A DNA stretch of 64,000 nucleotides, taken from NCBI RefSeq assembly GCF_932526225.1, contig NC_064046.1:11309719-11373718 (forward strand), written 5' to 3'. Source of the stretch: Nematostella vectensis. Taxonomy: Eukaryota > Cnidaria > Anthozoa > Actiniaria > Edwardsiidae. The notes beneath the pieces were generated by a model that had not been told where the DNA came from, searched no databases, and saw nothing but the letters and a program-made list of their open reading frames with translations. The position numbers and the translations under genes are program-made. Of this stretch, positions 21,572 through 33,490 are shown one piece after another (the stretch's first letter is position 1; each line of letters starts with the position of its first letter).

Positions 21572-22746
21572 GTAAAACTGTGATTATAAATCCTACAGCT
21601 AATATAGAGGGGATAAATGCAAAACTGACATACGACTGTTTCCTATTAATGGCAAATATTAAAAAAAATAGGCTGTTTCTATAACAAAACTAGTCTGCGT
21701 CTGTCTGTCTGTCTGTCTGTCTAAAGTGATCGCCTTATCAGGCTGGTGGATCATTATATCCTAATAACAACTCTAACTTAATTTTATTGTTGACTATTTT
21801 GTTGCTATTTCAAAATGTGAGCTCGATGTTTAGACATGTACAATGAAGTCTAAAATGAACATAGCCATTGAAGATGATACGCGGAAGATGTTTTTTTATT
21901 ACTTTTGTGTCTTCCCTCGTCTAATCTATAACAATATATTACCTTTTAATGATTTCCAAGTCTTGTGCTCCGCTTGAACAGGTATTTTTCTGAGAAAGAT
22001 CGCACTAGGTAGACCTCAAAACTTGCTGACATTTGTTACATTTGCTGACATTTGCTACGTACGCTGACATTTGTTACATATGCTGACATTCGCTACCTGA
22101 TCATAACCTCGGCAAAGAGGATGAAACTCTACCTAATTACTTCTTCTTAGTGTCTACTTCTTTGTCATTTTGGAACTCTGTACCTAATTACTTATTCTTA
22201 ATGCCTACTTCTTTGTCATTTTGGAACGAGTTCATCTTTCCTGGCAACTTATCATGTTGCGCTGCCAAAAGCCTTTACGCGCTTATAGTGGATGATGCTA
22301 TTCTTTGGGGAAAAGGATCTAGAGACTACGCACTTTTTCTATAACTTAGGGGTCAAAACTTATGTTGGTCTCACCTATTTTTCTTCTCTCTGAACGAGCA
22401 CAGCGGCTTATTTAGGTCCCCCAACGGCCTTAGTAAACTACGAGAACAGAGTTGTTCCAAAACTAAGGGGCGGGTTGTTGGTTTCAGGGGGTAGTGAAGG
22501 GGTGGGGTTGGGGTGAGATGAGTTTGAATTAGAGTAAATCCCAAAGATAAAACAAACATTGAAAATAAATGATATAGTGTCGTCTTTTATGAAGTATTTG
22601 ACTTATCATTAAGTGAAACCATTTTAATACGGGTATCCCTATATTGACTATACGGGGACGTGGATAAAGTAGGGTAAAGTTTTTCCTTTTCTCTTTCCTA
22701 CATTTGTGTATACAGTTCCCACCGCTTTTCTGTCATGGACAGGGCT
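21572..22746. repeat. Tandem segmental duplication, copy A
   Basis: This ~1.2-kb segment is repeated at 22919-24137 with near identity, including a (GTCT)n tract and TGCTGACATTTG repeats. Small open frames inside are also duplicated but have no recognised domain. About 170 bp of unique DNA separates the copies. Confidence 0.85.
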
Positions 22747-22918
22747 CCGATTATATCAGTTTGCTTTCACATTAATCTCAAAGAATTACAGACCTTTAGC
22801 GGCACCTCTTTTGGGCCAAATACCCACCTCACCTGGCAAAATGTATAATATTTTTAAATTTTGTTTTAAATTTTTATATAAGAGGGGTCTTTTACTTTTT
22901 AATTTCCGCTTAATATAG

Positions 22919-24137
22919 TAAAACTGTGATCATAAATCCTACAGCTAATATAGAGGGGACAAATGCAAAACTGACATACGACTGTTTCAAATGTCGCAAA
23001 TATGACAAAAATAGGCTGTATCTATAACAAAACTAGTCTGTGTCTGTCTGTCTGTCTGTCTGTCTAAAGTGATCGCCTTATCATTTATGTATGAAATTAT
23101 GCTAACTGCTATCCATTAGGAAGTCTCACGCTGGTGGGTCATTATATCCTAATAACAACTCTAACTTAATTTTATTGTTGACTATTTTGTTGCTTTTTCA
23201 AAATGTGAGCTCGATGTTTAGGCATGTACAATGAAGCCGAAAATGAACATGGCCATTGAAGATGATACGCGGAAGATGTTTTTTTATTACTTTTGTGTCT
23301 TCCCTAGTCTAATCTATAACAATATATTACCTTTTAATGATTTCCAAGTCTTGTGCTCCGCTTGAACAGGTATTTTTCTGAGAAAGATCGCACTAGCTAG
23401 ACCTCAAAACTTGCTGACATTTGTTACATTTGCTGACATTTGCTACGTACGCTGACATTTGTTACATATGCTGACATTCGCTACCTGATCATAACCTCGG
23501 CAAAGAGGATGAAACTCTACCTAATTACTTCTTCTTAGTGTCTACTTCTTTGTCATTTTGGAACTCTGTACCTAATTACTTATTCTTAATGCCTACTTCT
23601 TTGTCATTTTGGAACGAGTTCATCTTTCCTGGCAACTTATCATGTTGCGCTGCCAAAAGCCTTTACGCGCTTATAGTGGATGATGCTATTCTTTGGGGAA
23701 AAGGATCTAGAGACTACGCACTTTTTCTATAACTTAGGGGTCAAAACTTATGTTGGTCTCACCTATTTTTCTTCTCTCTGAACGAGCACAGCGGCTTATT
23801 TAGGTCCCCCAACGGCCTTAGTAAACTACGAGAACAGAGTTGTTCCAAAACTAAGGGGCGGGTTGTTGGTTTCAGGGGGTAGTGAAGGGGTGGGGTGGGG
23901 GTGAGATGAGTTTGAATTAGAGTAAATCCTAAAGATAAAACAAACATTGAAAATAAATGATATAGTGTCGTCTTTTATGAAGTATTCGACTTATCATTAA
24001 GTGAAACCACTTTAACACGGGTATCCCTATATTGACTATACGGGGACGTGGATAAAGTAGGGTACAGTTTTTCCTTTTCTCTTTCCTACACTTCTGTATA
24101 AAGTTCCCACCGCTTCTCTTTCCTGGACAGGGCTCCA
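22919..24137. repeat. Tandem segmental duplication, copy B
   Basis: Copy of 21572-22746 in the same orientation. It differs by a few substitutions and a ~41-bp insertion near 23090-23145. The high identity implies a recent event; solo-LTR-like or unit duplication origins remain possible. Confidence 0.85.
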
Positions 24138-27030
24138 CAAATTCAGCTAATAAAAAATGTCAGATCTAGATTGTTATGAGGGTTGTGATTGCAGAAATAG
24201 CAACAAGCAACAAGTAGGAGGACTTCTTTTTGACCATTGTACCTTTTGTTTTAACAACAAGTAGTCTAGGATTGATGAAGTGCGAGAGTAAATCGAAAGA
24301 TTTACAGCGTAGTTGCATATCCGCCCACTGCTGAGAACTGGATTCCTTGGAGGGTTACAATAACAAGAAGAAGTCGAGAAGGAATGAACAGCTTCCCTGT
24401 TTCCCCACACGACAGAGGCGATAATTTTAACTGCTATCCCTTAAGGATAAATCATCTAAAACGGAGACCTTTTCCTGTCCCCTAAGGTCAAAACTCATTT
24501 TATTTTGCTATCCCTTAGAATTTGAAACTCATTTTCTCGAGAAGCATATGTTTTTTTTAGAGGTGTCCCACCCCTACCACCCTAACCCCTGTCGCTGCCC
24601 TGTTCACCCACCGTTAACCAGAATATCAAAGAACAATTTCATTCGTTAAATAAACATTGTTGTTTATCATGATTCTGGTCAATGGTGAGAAAGTAAGTCC
24701 GCTTCAAAACCCAACTATGCATCTGATGTTTGCAGAGTTTCTGTAAAGGTATACAAAACAAAAACCCAGTAACGGTACGAACAGTGCGAGCTCGATGCAA
24801 AAAAAAATCCTTTACATTTGTCATTCAACATGGAACATTTCCAGCCTCGAGTAAAACTCGGGATGAATTTGAGAAAGCGAGCATTTACTGTCATAGATCT
24901 GACGACTGCAAAATGACGCTTGGCTACTTTGCCATCGCCTGCACATCGCGTTACACTGAGAATCGCTGTTAGTAGAACTGAGACATTCTACTACAGTTGC
25001 AATATAGTCTGGATACACTGTCTGAAAACGAGCCAATAACAAACCGTCACCCGTCACCGTCATTGGTCACATCATGTCAAATCCCAAAGAAACCAATCAA
25101 AACCGCGGGTTTGATGCTGCTCTCCTGTCACATTTTCGAGTTTTGAGTTGCAGTGTCGCGTGGTGAACGACGGTAAAATTGGCGGGGAAAACATGACAAG
25201 TATTCAGACCTTGATGACCGTGAAAACAACTAGTGAAAACTACTAAACAGCTAAGGAACACAAGGAAATCTTGTTAAGAGGTTTAATACTTGGAAACAAT
25301 GTTAATGGTGACTACAGACTAGAAAGAGAAAACGGAGAAGCTTACACTTACGGCAGCTGTTCAAAGGGATGAGGTTCAGAAGAAGGAGTTTGTCAAGATT
25401 ACAGGTATGTGTATTGTTATAATGCATGTCCAAATCTTACTTTAAAGGTTTCCTTGGAGAGTGAGAAGTTATGTACCTATTTCAGCCTATAGAAAAAACA
25501 TAAAATGTTCTTTGCGCGCCTTGTTAGCTTTAGGAAAACTGGGTAAATTTGGTTTGGAAGAGTTCAGGAGCCGATATCTCTTAGGGTATAAAATTCGACC
25601 AACTGCTATTCCTAAGGGAGTAATTAACCTTTTTTTTTTTAAATTCTGTTATCTCTTAGGGAATAAAATTCGACCAATTGCTATTCGAAGGGGGTGTTTT
25701 GGCCTTTAAAATTTCCTTGAACCACACCCAATTTGTTATCGGAGTCCCCCTCGCACATCTTCACTACTCCTCCCTGGTGCCGGAGGAGTGGTGGAGATAT
25801 GCTAAAAATAACTCAATTCTCAGACACAAATTAAAAAGATCCTGGATCAAATTTATTTCAACAAGACAGCACAGCAGAATAAGAAAATATATCTGTAAAG
25901 GGATGTCCAATATTCCACTCCATATTTGACAGCCAACTGCCACAAGCATAAAGCACTGGAAAAGGATGTGCTGAGTACAAGCACCTGCATAAAATGCAGT
26001 GAAATGCAGTGCATTTTCCCATCAGTATTGTTCACCTTTACTTTGGATTCACTGAAAAGAATGAAAAGAATTAATTGGATTCAATGAAAAGAATAATCAT
26101 GGGGTTTTTGGTAATGGTGCAAATAGAACGAGTTGTGTAAAATTGGTAAGAAACGTAGAAAAGATAACCAAACAAGGGATATTCAAAATGCAAAATACAT
26201 ATCAATTTCAGTTCTTAGGCTATAGGCATGAGAAATGGCCCTGACTTTGGAGTCAGATAAGAATGAGGCAACAACATTAAAGTACCTCTATTTACCTGTG
26301 GGGCAACCCAGAAATGCCGAGGGTGGTATTGGCAGTAAGGGTTTTTGTTCTTAGAAAAGAGAAAAGGGAGGCTAGTGGTGTCTTATCACTTGCCCAAGGC
26401 AAACACTGCAATGGTTTTCCTTTGATGGTTTGAATGACTGTCTTTTTGTTTGAATGGTTTCAATTCCATGGTTTTACTTCCATGCATGGTTTTGTTGTCC
26501 ATTTTTTTGATTAAGGATGGTTTGTAAGGTTTTCCTTCCATTCTTGAAGGTAGCCAGTTAGGGAAGTTAAGACTGTTACAGAATGGAAGCTGATGAGTGT
26601 AAATTAACGAGGAATGGGTAAGTCACTGAAGTACAGGCTAGCCAGTTGGAGGCAGGTAAAGTGGTGAAAGGCAGGTTAAGTCGATAAGGGTATGTGAGAT
26701 GATGGAGGTTGGAATACCTAATCAATATAGATATGTTCAAATGAAAGTATTGTTCTTTTATTTTTTACTTGCTCTTGTATAGATAAGGGCTTCTTGGTCC
26801 CCCCGCATAATTCAATGCGGTATTAACGATCAATAGATCGGGGTATCACCCTTGCCAAGGGCTCATTGTCGCCAAGTTTTTATCTGACGCTATCTTGTAA
26901 CCTAGGGCAATGGGAGGCTAGAGGTGGGATATCACTTGCCCAAGGTGAACACCTAGGGTAGTGGAGGGAGGAAACGCCTGACATCTCCATTCTACACCCC
27001 ATGGATGTGTAGCCACTGCCCCTCAGGGGT
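24138..27030. other. Gene-poor stretch with degenerate repeats and one possible 5' exon
   Basis: CTATCCCTTAGG-type repeats occur at 24430-24570 and 25560-25750. A segment at about 25150-25404 follows a CCAAT motif and ends in a good donor, ACAG|GTATGTG. Its ATG-started frames are short, so it is at best an untranslated exon. A GGAGGCTAG...ATCACTTGCCCAAGG block is present twice (26365-26405 and 26910-26945). No gene is supported. Confidence 0.4.
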
Positions 27031-27235
27031 TTACATGGTTTTCCTTCCATGCATGGTCCCATTGACCATGACTTTGATGGATGGTGGTTTGTATGGTTTT
27101 CCTTCCATGGTTTGAATGGTTGTCCTCCATTGGTTTGAATGGTTTTCCTTCCATGCATGGTCCCATTGATCATGACTTTGATGGAGGGTGGTTTGTATGG
27201 TTTTCCTTCCATGGTTTGAATGGTTGTCCTTCCAT
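27031..27235. repeat. ~105-bp direct repeat with GGTTTTCCTTCCATGG sub-repeats
   Basis: Two copies of a unit containing TGGTTTTCCTTCCATGCATGG and CATGACTTTGATGGA, with further dispersed sub-repeats back to about 26410. It lies just downstream of the recombinase gene stop codon. Confidence 0.75.
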
Positions 27236-29670
27236 GTAGGATAGCATTTGATGATGGCTATGATTTGACAGTAGGCTGCCAAGGCGCAAGGGCAGAAATA
27301 ATTGTCTGGATGGCATGTAGTGGGAGGTGCTTCATCTGAGGGGCTTGAACATCCACAGCAGATGGTCTTGGCTTTGATTGTCGTCATGAAGTTCAGTAAT
27401 CATTTCTGCTCTTGCGTCTTGGGTGTAAAGTTCAAAGCTGCTCGACTTCCTAAAAGAAAAGATGAAAATTTACATGTTATGTATGACGACTTGAATTCGT
27501 CAGGAAATCATGATAAGCAAAACATTCTGGGGTGTGCAAAAGTCCTGAGACTAGCAATTAAGAACACATCACTCACTAACTAATAATATGATAATATGGC
27601 AATGACAGCTTGCATGCTTGCATTTTTTTACCAGGGCAAGCATAACCCAAAAAAACTGAAGACAAAAGCTTTTCGATTTTTGGTAAAGAAGCGATGAATA
27701 CCAACAAAGAAAGCGAAAGTGAATTCTACTACCCCAGAGGCAAAATTTGCAAGCAAAAGTCAAAACAACAAGAACAACAACAAAAGTGACCTTTCATGAC
27801 TATAAAGAGAAGATGCCTAACAACCAGTAGGAACTGAAAATATCAATACAAGGGCAGAAGAGCAGGAAGGACAATTGGAAAGACATCAAGTGATTTTAAT
27901 GTTTTTTGTTACTGCTGTAAGGTATATTTCAATGAACCAACACCAGTAAAAACATTCTTTGATTATTATATTCATACAAAAGTTCATATCACATCACAAA
28001 ATTAATGTCATTCTGCTTTTGGCAAGTGTTCTTACCAGCGACCAGCCCTTTTGATTGTGCTATCATCAGCACCACATCTGGCTGCCCAGCGTGCTGCTGA
28101 CCTTCTAATGCTATGTGTGGTGTATGGCTTCTCAAATAGGGCCTTGGTCATCTACAAGCAAGAGGGAAATAATTAATAAATGCATGTATAAAATATTAGA
28201 GAGGGAGCACAATTTTGTCTGCATATATACCTGTAACAAGCATGCAGTGCGACATGCTTGAGAATCCAGCATACTTTGCAGGCACTGCCAAAGGCCACTA
28301 CGGGTAGTGCGAGTGTGATACAAAATTAAGAAAAGTGCATGGCATGGTCATATTATTACACCATTTGTAAGAATCTCTAAATTAGTTTTAAAATTCCTGC
28401 AACTTTTCTTCTCATTTTGTATTTGTTTTTGAAAGGAAACCACAAGAATGAGAGAAAAACAGTATTTTATGATTGTAAGCCAGCCGGAAAAACAAGTGAT
28501 ATTATATGATTTACTGTTCCTTATGACAAGAAATTAGAGATTTGATTAAGATATTGGTGTACTGATGCATTTACCTTGGAAAATATAGTACGCTATGAGG
28601 CCACACTTCGCTTTGATGGAAGGGCACGTCGGTTGTCCTTGGCAATGCGAGGGAAGATGTAACCCTTCGTGATTCCTAATAATATATCACTAGATTAGAT
28701 TGCTAGGTTTCTATTGTGAGTAATGGTGGAGGTAAATTAAAGGTAAGGTTTTCCTAAAAATGAAAAAAAAGGAAAAGAAATAAAGAAATAGGATGTATAG
28801 GGGCAACCCAGAAATGTGACATTGTGCCTCCAATACTTACCAGAAAACAGTAGCCACGAAATGAGTGCCATAACAGGGCACAACTTAGGGTTTAGGGGAT
28901 TGGCCCATAGCGACAGATTAACTCTTGCAATATGTAAATTATAACAATATTATATACCTCAAAAGAAAAATAACTATTCACAAGAAAAGGTTAACTACGC
29001 ACCTTTGGCATGCTTGTCAGCCTTTGACCATGGCAGCTTTATCTGAATGCGGGAGGGAATTTGGCCAGAGTTGACTAAAACAAAAAGAGGAAGCTGATTA
29101 AAAAAATTATAGATGGAATGAGCTAAATCTAAGGATTGAAAATAATGTGACATTTGATAATTTACCATGACTTTAGATTTTATTGCTGATTTACAGTGAT
29201 AGTAATAGTAGTAATACATGTGTTCAGTCAACTCTACACCTCACTCAATTTTCAAAAGGATATAGGGATCCTTTTGAATGAACAGACATATAGGTAGTCC
29301 CAGGCTATGAATAGGAGCTTTCAAATTCTAATGAAGTTGTCCCACATAGGCAGTGTAATTTTTGACTACTTTTAGATGAAATTTGCAATGAATTGCCATA
29401 ATGCCATTACAATGGCATTATTATGATATAATGAATAAGTTTCAAATCTCAGATTCTGCATTTATTTGATTGAATAACAGTGCCAGACAGAAGTATAACT
29501 GCTGAAATACCACTAAGCCAAAAAATTAGGCAGAATAATTATAGGAAAGCAATTGAATAAAATGAACCAAAGTAGTCCAAGGCAAAAGAGTATAATAAAA
29601 ATAGCAAAATATTTTCCAAATTTGTAATGTTGTAATGTTTCATAAAAGCTGCCTTTCCAGTAGGCAACTA

Positions 29671-29850
29671 TTAAAGAATTTTATAATTACAATATTCTAA
29701 CTTCAATTTCAACCATGGGATTGACGTTTCTTTCTGTCTCCAGAAAATGTATAAATACAATGAATCTCTAGTCCATTTCCAGCTCCACGATTTATCCTTC
29801 ATCCAGTTACAATAGCCATCCACTTGTTTGTTGCATGCTTTAGAAATCGG
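29671..29850 (-). other. Open frame reminiscent of a MAM-domain start (weak)
   Basis: A 59-codon frame after an acceptor-like TTGTTAG contains CNKQVDGYCNWMKDKSWSWKW. This loosely resembles the C-x-F-E-x-x-x-C-x-W start of MAM domains. It lies inside the recombinase gene intron where the Arg-I exon is missing. It may be chance. Confidence 0.2.
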
Positions 29851-30061
29851 CTAACAAAAGGCCCATGCGATATTCTCATGACGAAAAGCTTAAGTCGTTG
29901 ATATAAACGAGCATAATGAGCAACTTTGTGTAGAATTAATTGCTATTAAGTAAAACAACTCACTCTCATGATAAGTAAAATACCTAGTTTGAAAATCAAG
30001 CAATAAACCAAAATATTACAGCGTTGTTGTTATCACGATAACTTTTAGATTCCATTTTAAT

Positions 30062-30201
30062 TAAGCTCACGTAAGAGACCAACACCTATTGTTCAAGTTT
30101 TTGGCGCCCAGTGGTTGCTTATGAGAGCAAGCTCTCGTAAGAGACCAGCTCTGTTAACGACTACAATTATCAGTTCCCAAGGTGGTCGCTTACGAGAGCT
30201 T
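30062..30201. mobile_element. Short dimeric MITE with AGCTCTCGTAAGAGACCA ends
   Basis: Two ~70-bp units, each bounded by AGCTC(A/T)CGTAAGAGACCA and its inverse TGGT(C/T)GCTTACGAGAGCT, sit head to tail. They lie in the recombinase intron between exons 30653-30496 and 29074-29003. Confidence 0.65.
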
Positions 30202-30726
30202 CAACTGTTTATTGAGATTAGGATATTATCATTGTTTTCCTCTAATAAGCTATTAGACAGATGTCTATTTAGTTCCTGCTTCTTCCATCTGCTGGACCCT
30301 TGATTTTGTGATAGTATCGGAGATTATCCTAGAATCTACTAGATGCCTTCGTCCTCTCTGATGGACCCCTCGAATATTATGGAATATTCGACTACAGAAT
30401 CTATTGTGTCTGTCATGTTTGTAGAATGGACCTATATGTGATGTCACCTGTTTATTTCTAATGCATTTTTTTGTGATGGTAATTAAATTGTTTACCTCAA
30501 CTGTCTTCAAACAGTATTCTCTCATCTTGAGCATATCCTCAAGAGAGAATGGTGGCGCCTTCTTTGCCTCATAGGGCTTCATGCCGGCCCTCATGTCTCT
30601 TCTAGAAGGTTGGCGCTTCCTTTTATTTAAGGAACGTATCAATGTCTTGACACCTTTTAAGAAAATGATAGAAATAAAACCTTGAGACTGGAAGGATATT
30701 CTTTATTCCCAGTCACATAATTGTTT

Positions 30727-30895
30727 AGTAATAAACGAGAATCTAAGTATTCAATATTTTAACGCGTCACGTGAGCCGTAGTTTGTATGAAATAGTTAAA
30801 GCAAAAAAAAAAAAAAAAAAAAAAACTGTAATCACCCGACCTGCATTTTGTACCCAACCTGCAGCCGACCTGCAACCTGCATCTTGTACCCTCTG
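30727..30895. mobile_element. Solo end of the GTACAAAATGCAGG element family
   Basis: GTATTCAATATTTTAACGCG, TCACGTGAG, an A-run, CACCCGACCTGCATTTTGTA and repeated AACCTGCA match the right end of the element at 51607-53640 in the same order. Confidence 0.65.
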
Positions 30896-32779
30896 TGATA
30901 GAAATAAATCTTGAGCCAGTCCAAAAATCTGTTTCTTGTACTGGTATAATGATAAGGCTGACAGGAATACTGTCATAATCATCATACCAGACACTTACCA
31001 GCATCCTCCATAGGGTTCCCTTTTGGGATGATGTCTACAATTTTCCCATCATGATCTCTTTTAACTTGCTCACTGTATGGGCCAACATGCCCAAACTTCG
31101 GCATCCAGAATCTGTATGACAGAGTCATTAACCAATTATATTATTGCAAAGTGTCTTAATCAAAATACCAAATCAAGTGTAGTTAATCAATATGGATGTC
31201 ACTAAACCATCAAACTAGACTTAAATATCTCACATTAAAAATCACTGTACCATCAAACTAGACTAAAATATGTCATTAAAATATATCATCATTAATCTCA
31301 AAATTATTAGCTACTAGATATGATACTATATGCAATATTATGTTTAGAGAAAAAGTAAAGACATCTATAATTTATCTAATATGTGATAATTCAATTAAGC
31401 AAGTAAACAGGAAAAATATAGTCTATTTTGTTTTCGAATAAGCATTGGATATAAACGAGAATCACAGTATCAAAAAATATCACAAAACAGTATCAGAAAA
31501 TATCACAATATCAAGAGGTACAGCAAGGGAGAGTTAGATATCTACTTTATGCACACAAAATAGAAAAGAGTAGTGAGTGTTTTGCAATCTTTGAATTGTG
31601 TAATAAAGCATTATAAACATGTTGTACGAGTTTATATAAAATATAATCAGGGCTTAAAATTTAAAAATGACAAAAAAAATTGCCCGTCCATCTCTGTTGG
31701 AAGAGCCAACTATGAAAATATCTAGTAAATAAATAAAATAAAAACCTGGAAAAACATTAACATTTCAATATTAAAAATATTAATATTAATACCTTAATGC
31801 TGCTTCCATCCCTTTTATGGAAGGTGGCGCCAGACCCTTGCAGGCGAGACTGCCAATTTTGGTGCCCTTCGGTTCGCCTAAGTATTCTAAAATATAAAAA
31901 CAAATGAGTAAATTTTTGCAATTACAATATTTAAAATTATTAAGGTTCAAATTTTATAAAATCAACACAAACACAAAAGATGTGTGAATAGATCCATTTG
32001 GGGAACTGGATATTTCAAAAAGCCTTAATAATTTGAAAAGTAATATGTTCCTTGAACAAGTACCACCACTATATAAAAAGGCAACCTAGGTTCTTTTAAG
32101 TTTCTTTCTCTCGTGCCCGTTTGTTTTTCAACTCTCACTCACCTTGGGCATGCTTACCATCGATAATACAGTGAATACAGACATTTTAAAAACTGTAACC
32201 TCCTTTTTATAACACCTCTTTCCTCAGTGCATGTGTAAGAATAATGAGTGATAGTCATGAGCATTTCCTGTTTACTAACCTAATATTTCTATACCAGGAC
32301 ACAGTTTAATAGAGGTTGTTAAACTTTACTAATAATAGCCCTAACTCATTTCAAACTTGTATAATTCTCCTTTCTAACACCAGCCCTCCCTCCCCCTTAT
32401 CAGCCAGTTTTGAGCTGGCTTGAATCAGTTAGTATCGGAAGCAAATGATAAACGACCTAAATGGCCTAGGGTCTGTAGGGTTAGTGTAGAATCTGTAAGA
32501 AATTGGAAGGAACTTCTTATTACCGCATTATTTTACAACAAAGCCGCCTATAAAATCCGGCGCTCCTGGTATTAGCCTAGATTAACAGGGATGGTCTAGC
32601 AGGGCAGTACGTTTATCTAGGATATAGATTGAATCTATAGTTATTTCATCTAAAGAAGGTAAACTTAAAATCATGAAAGAGCGGCTTTAGGGCAAGTAAA
32701 ACTTTAAACTTGGCCCGGCGAACGCGGTGAGGAAAATTTCACGAGTGCAGACGTCGATCGAAGTTACGTGTCACGAACA

Positions 32780-32868
32780 ACTGAGACAAAATCATCTCCT
32801 GCTTGAAGCAACTGTGTCAAAATTATGTCCTGCTTGAAGCAACTGTGACATAATTATCTCCTGCTTAA
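32780..32868. repeat. ~35-bp direct repeat, 3 copies
   Basis: AACTGTGACATAATTATCTC-type units ending CTGCTTGAAGC repeat three times inside a recombinase gene intron. Confidence 0.7.
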
Positions 32869-33303
32869 AATGTGCGTTTTTGGCCTTGCGAGGCAGTAAG
32901 CAGAGTGAATGCGTGAAATTTTCCTCAACATGTGCGCCGGTCTTGAGGCTTTACGTACGTAAGTTATTAGATCGTCCTTTTTTAGTCTCATTTACAGTAT
33001 TTAGATAGAGCATCATACTTTACACTTACCGAGAAAGGTCTTGATAGTAGCCGCCCTAAATGGACGGCTATTTTCACCAAAAAGAATAGCCGTGTCCTTC
33101 TCTCGTATGGCGAATTTCTCCATCTGAATAAGACGGAGTTCATATAGACGAGCTGTGCTCTCTACATGAACTGCCGTCTCATTCTTGGTGGCCAAGCGAG
33201 ACCCCGCCGATACGTTCTCACTCTCAAACTCGCTGAGATCCTCAGAGAGTCCCGCACTCTCAATATAACGCAGAACATTACTGCTTCTCATTTTGGGAGC
33301 CAT

Positions 33304-33490
33304 GTTAAAGCTTAGATAAGAGCAGGGAAGTGGTGTTAGAGAATGAATGAGGAATTATTAACGGCGTGATGTAATGACGTAATGCGAGCTGGCTCTCCTA
33401 TTGGCTGAAAATGGTATGAATTCCGTATGAATCGTACGAACCAGAAACCTTCAAATAATCGTTCAACTGTCATGGCCGCCATCTTTAATT
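33304..33490 (-). promoter_or_regulatory. Candidate promoter of the recombinase gene
   Basis: Upstream of the minus-strand ATG are a CRE-like TGACGTAA (33375-33382), an inverted CCAAT box (ATTGGCT, 33400-33406) and a YY1-like site, AAGATGGCGGC on the minus strand (33476-33486). The set resembles a host-type promoter more than a transposon end. Confidence 0.45.

Larger units (their letters stand above)
27332..33303 (-). pseudogene. Spliced tyrosine recombinase (integrase) gene, probably inactivated
   Basis: Eight minus-strand exons join in phase: 33303-33030, 31886-31793, 31111-30999, 30653-30496, 29074-29003, 28675-28575, 28151-28036 and 27449-27332. The N-terminal ~213 residues include a core-binding-like helix region (TIKTFL, then KGMEAALRFW) and the hinge PPFSLEDMLKMREYCL. 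The catalytic domain shows the Lys strand (IQIKLPWSKADKH), the HxxR box (THSIRRSAARWAARCG), GRW at the next splice and the nucleophile Tyr in SSFELYTQDA. The Arg-I exon expected between 30496 and 29074 was not found; phase requires a missing exon of length 1 mod 3. Exon 28675-28575 has an in-frame TAG (28595-28593) just before the HxxR exon. Cryptons and DIRS/Ngaro elements encode related enzymes, but the spliceosomal introns are unusual for them. No flanking element ends were recognised. Confidence 0.75.

Noticed and set aside
22150..23732. Duplicated 64-codon frames
   Set aside because: They are identical only because the whole 1.2-kb segment is duplicated; there is no domain, and non-coding features flank them at the same identity.
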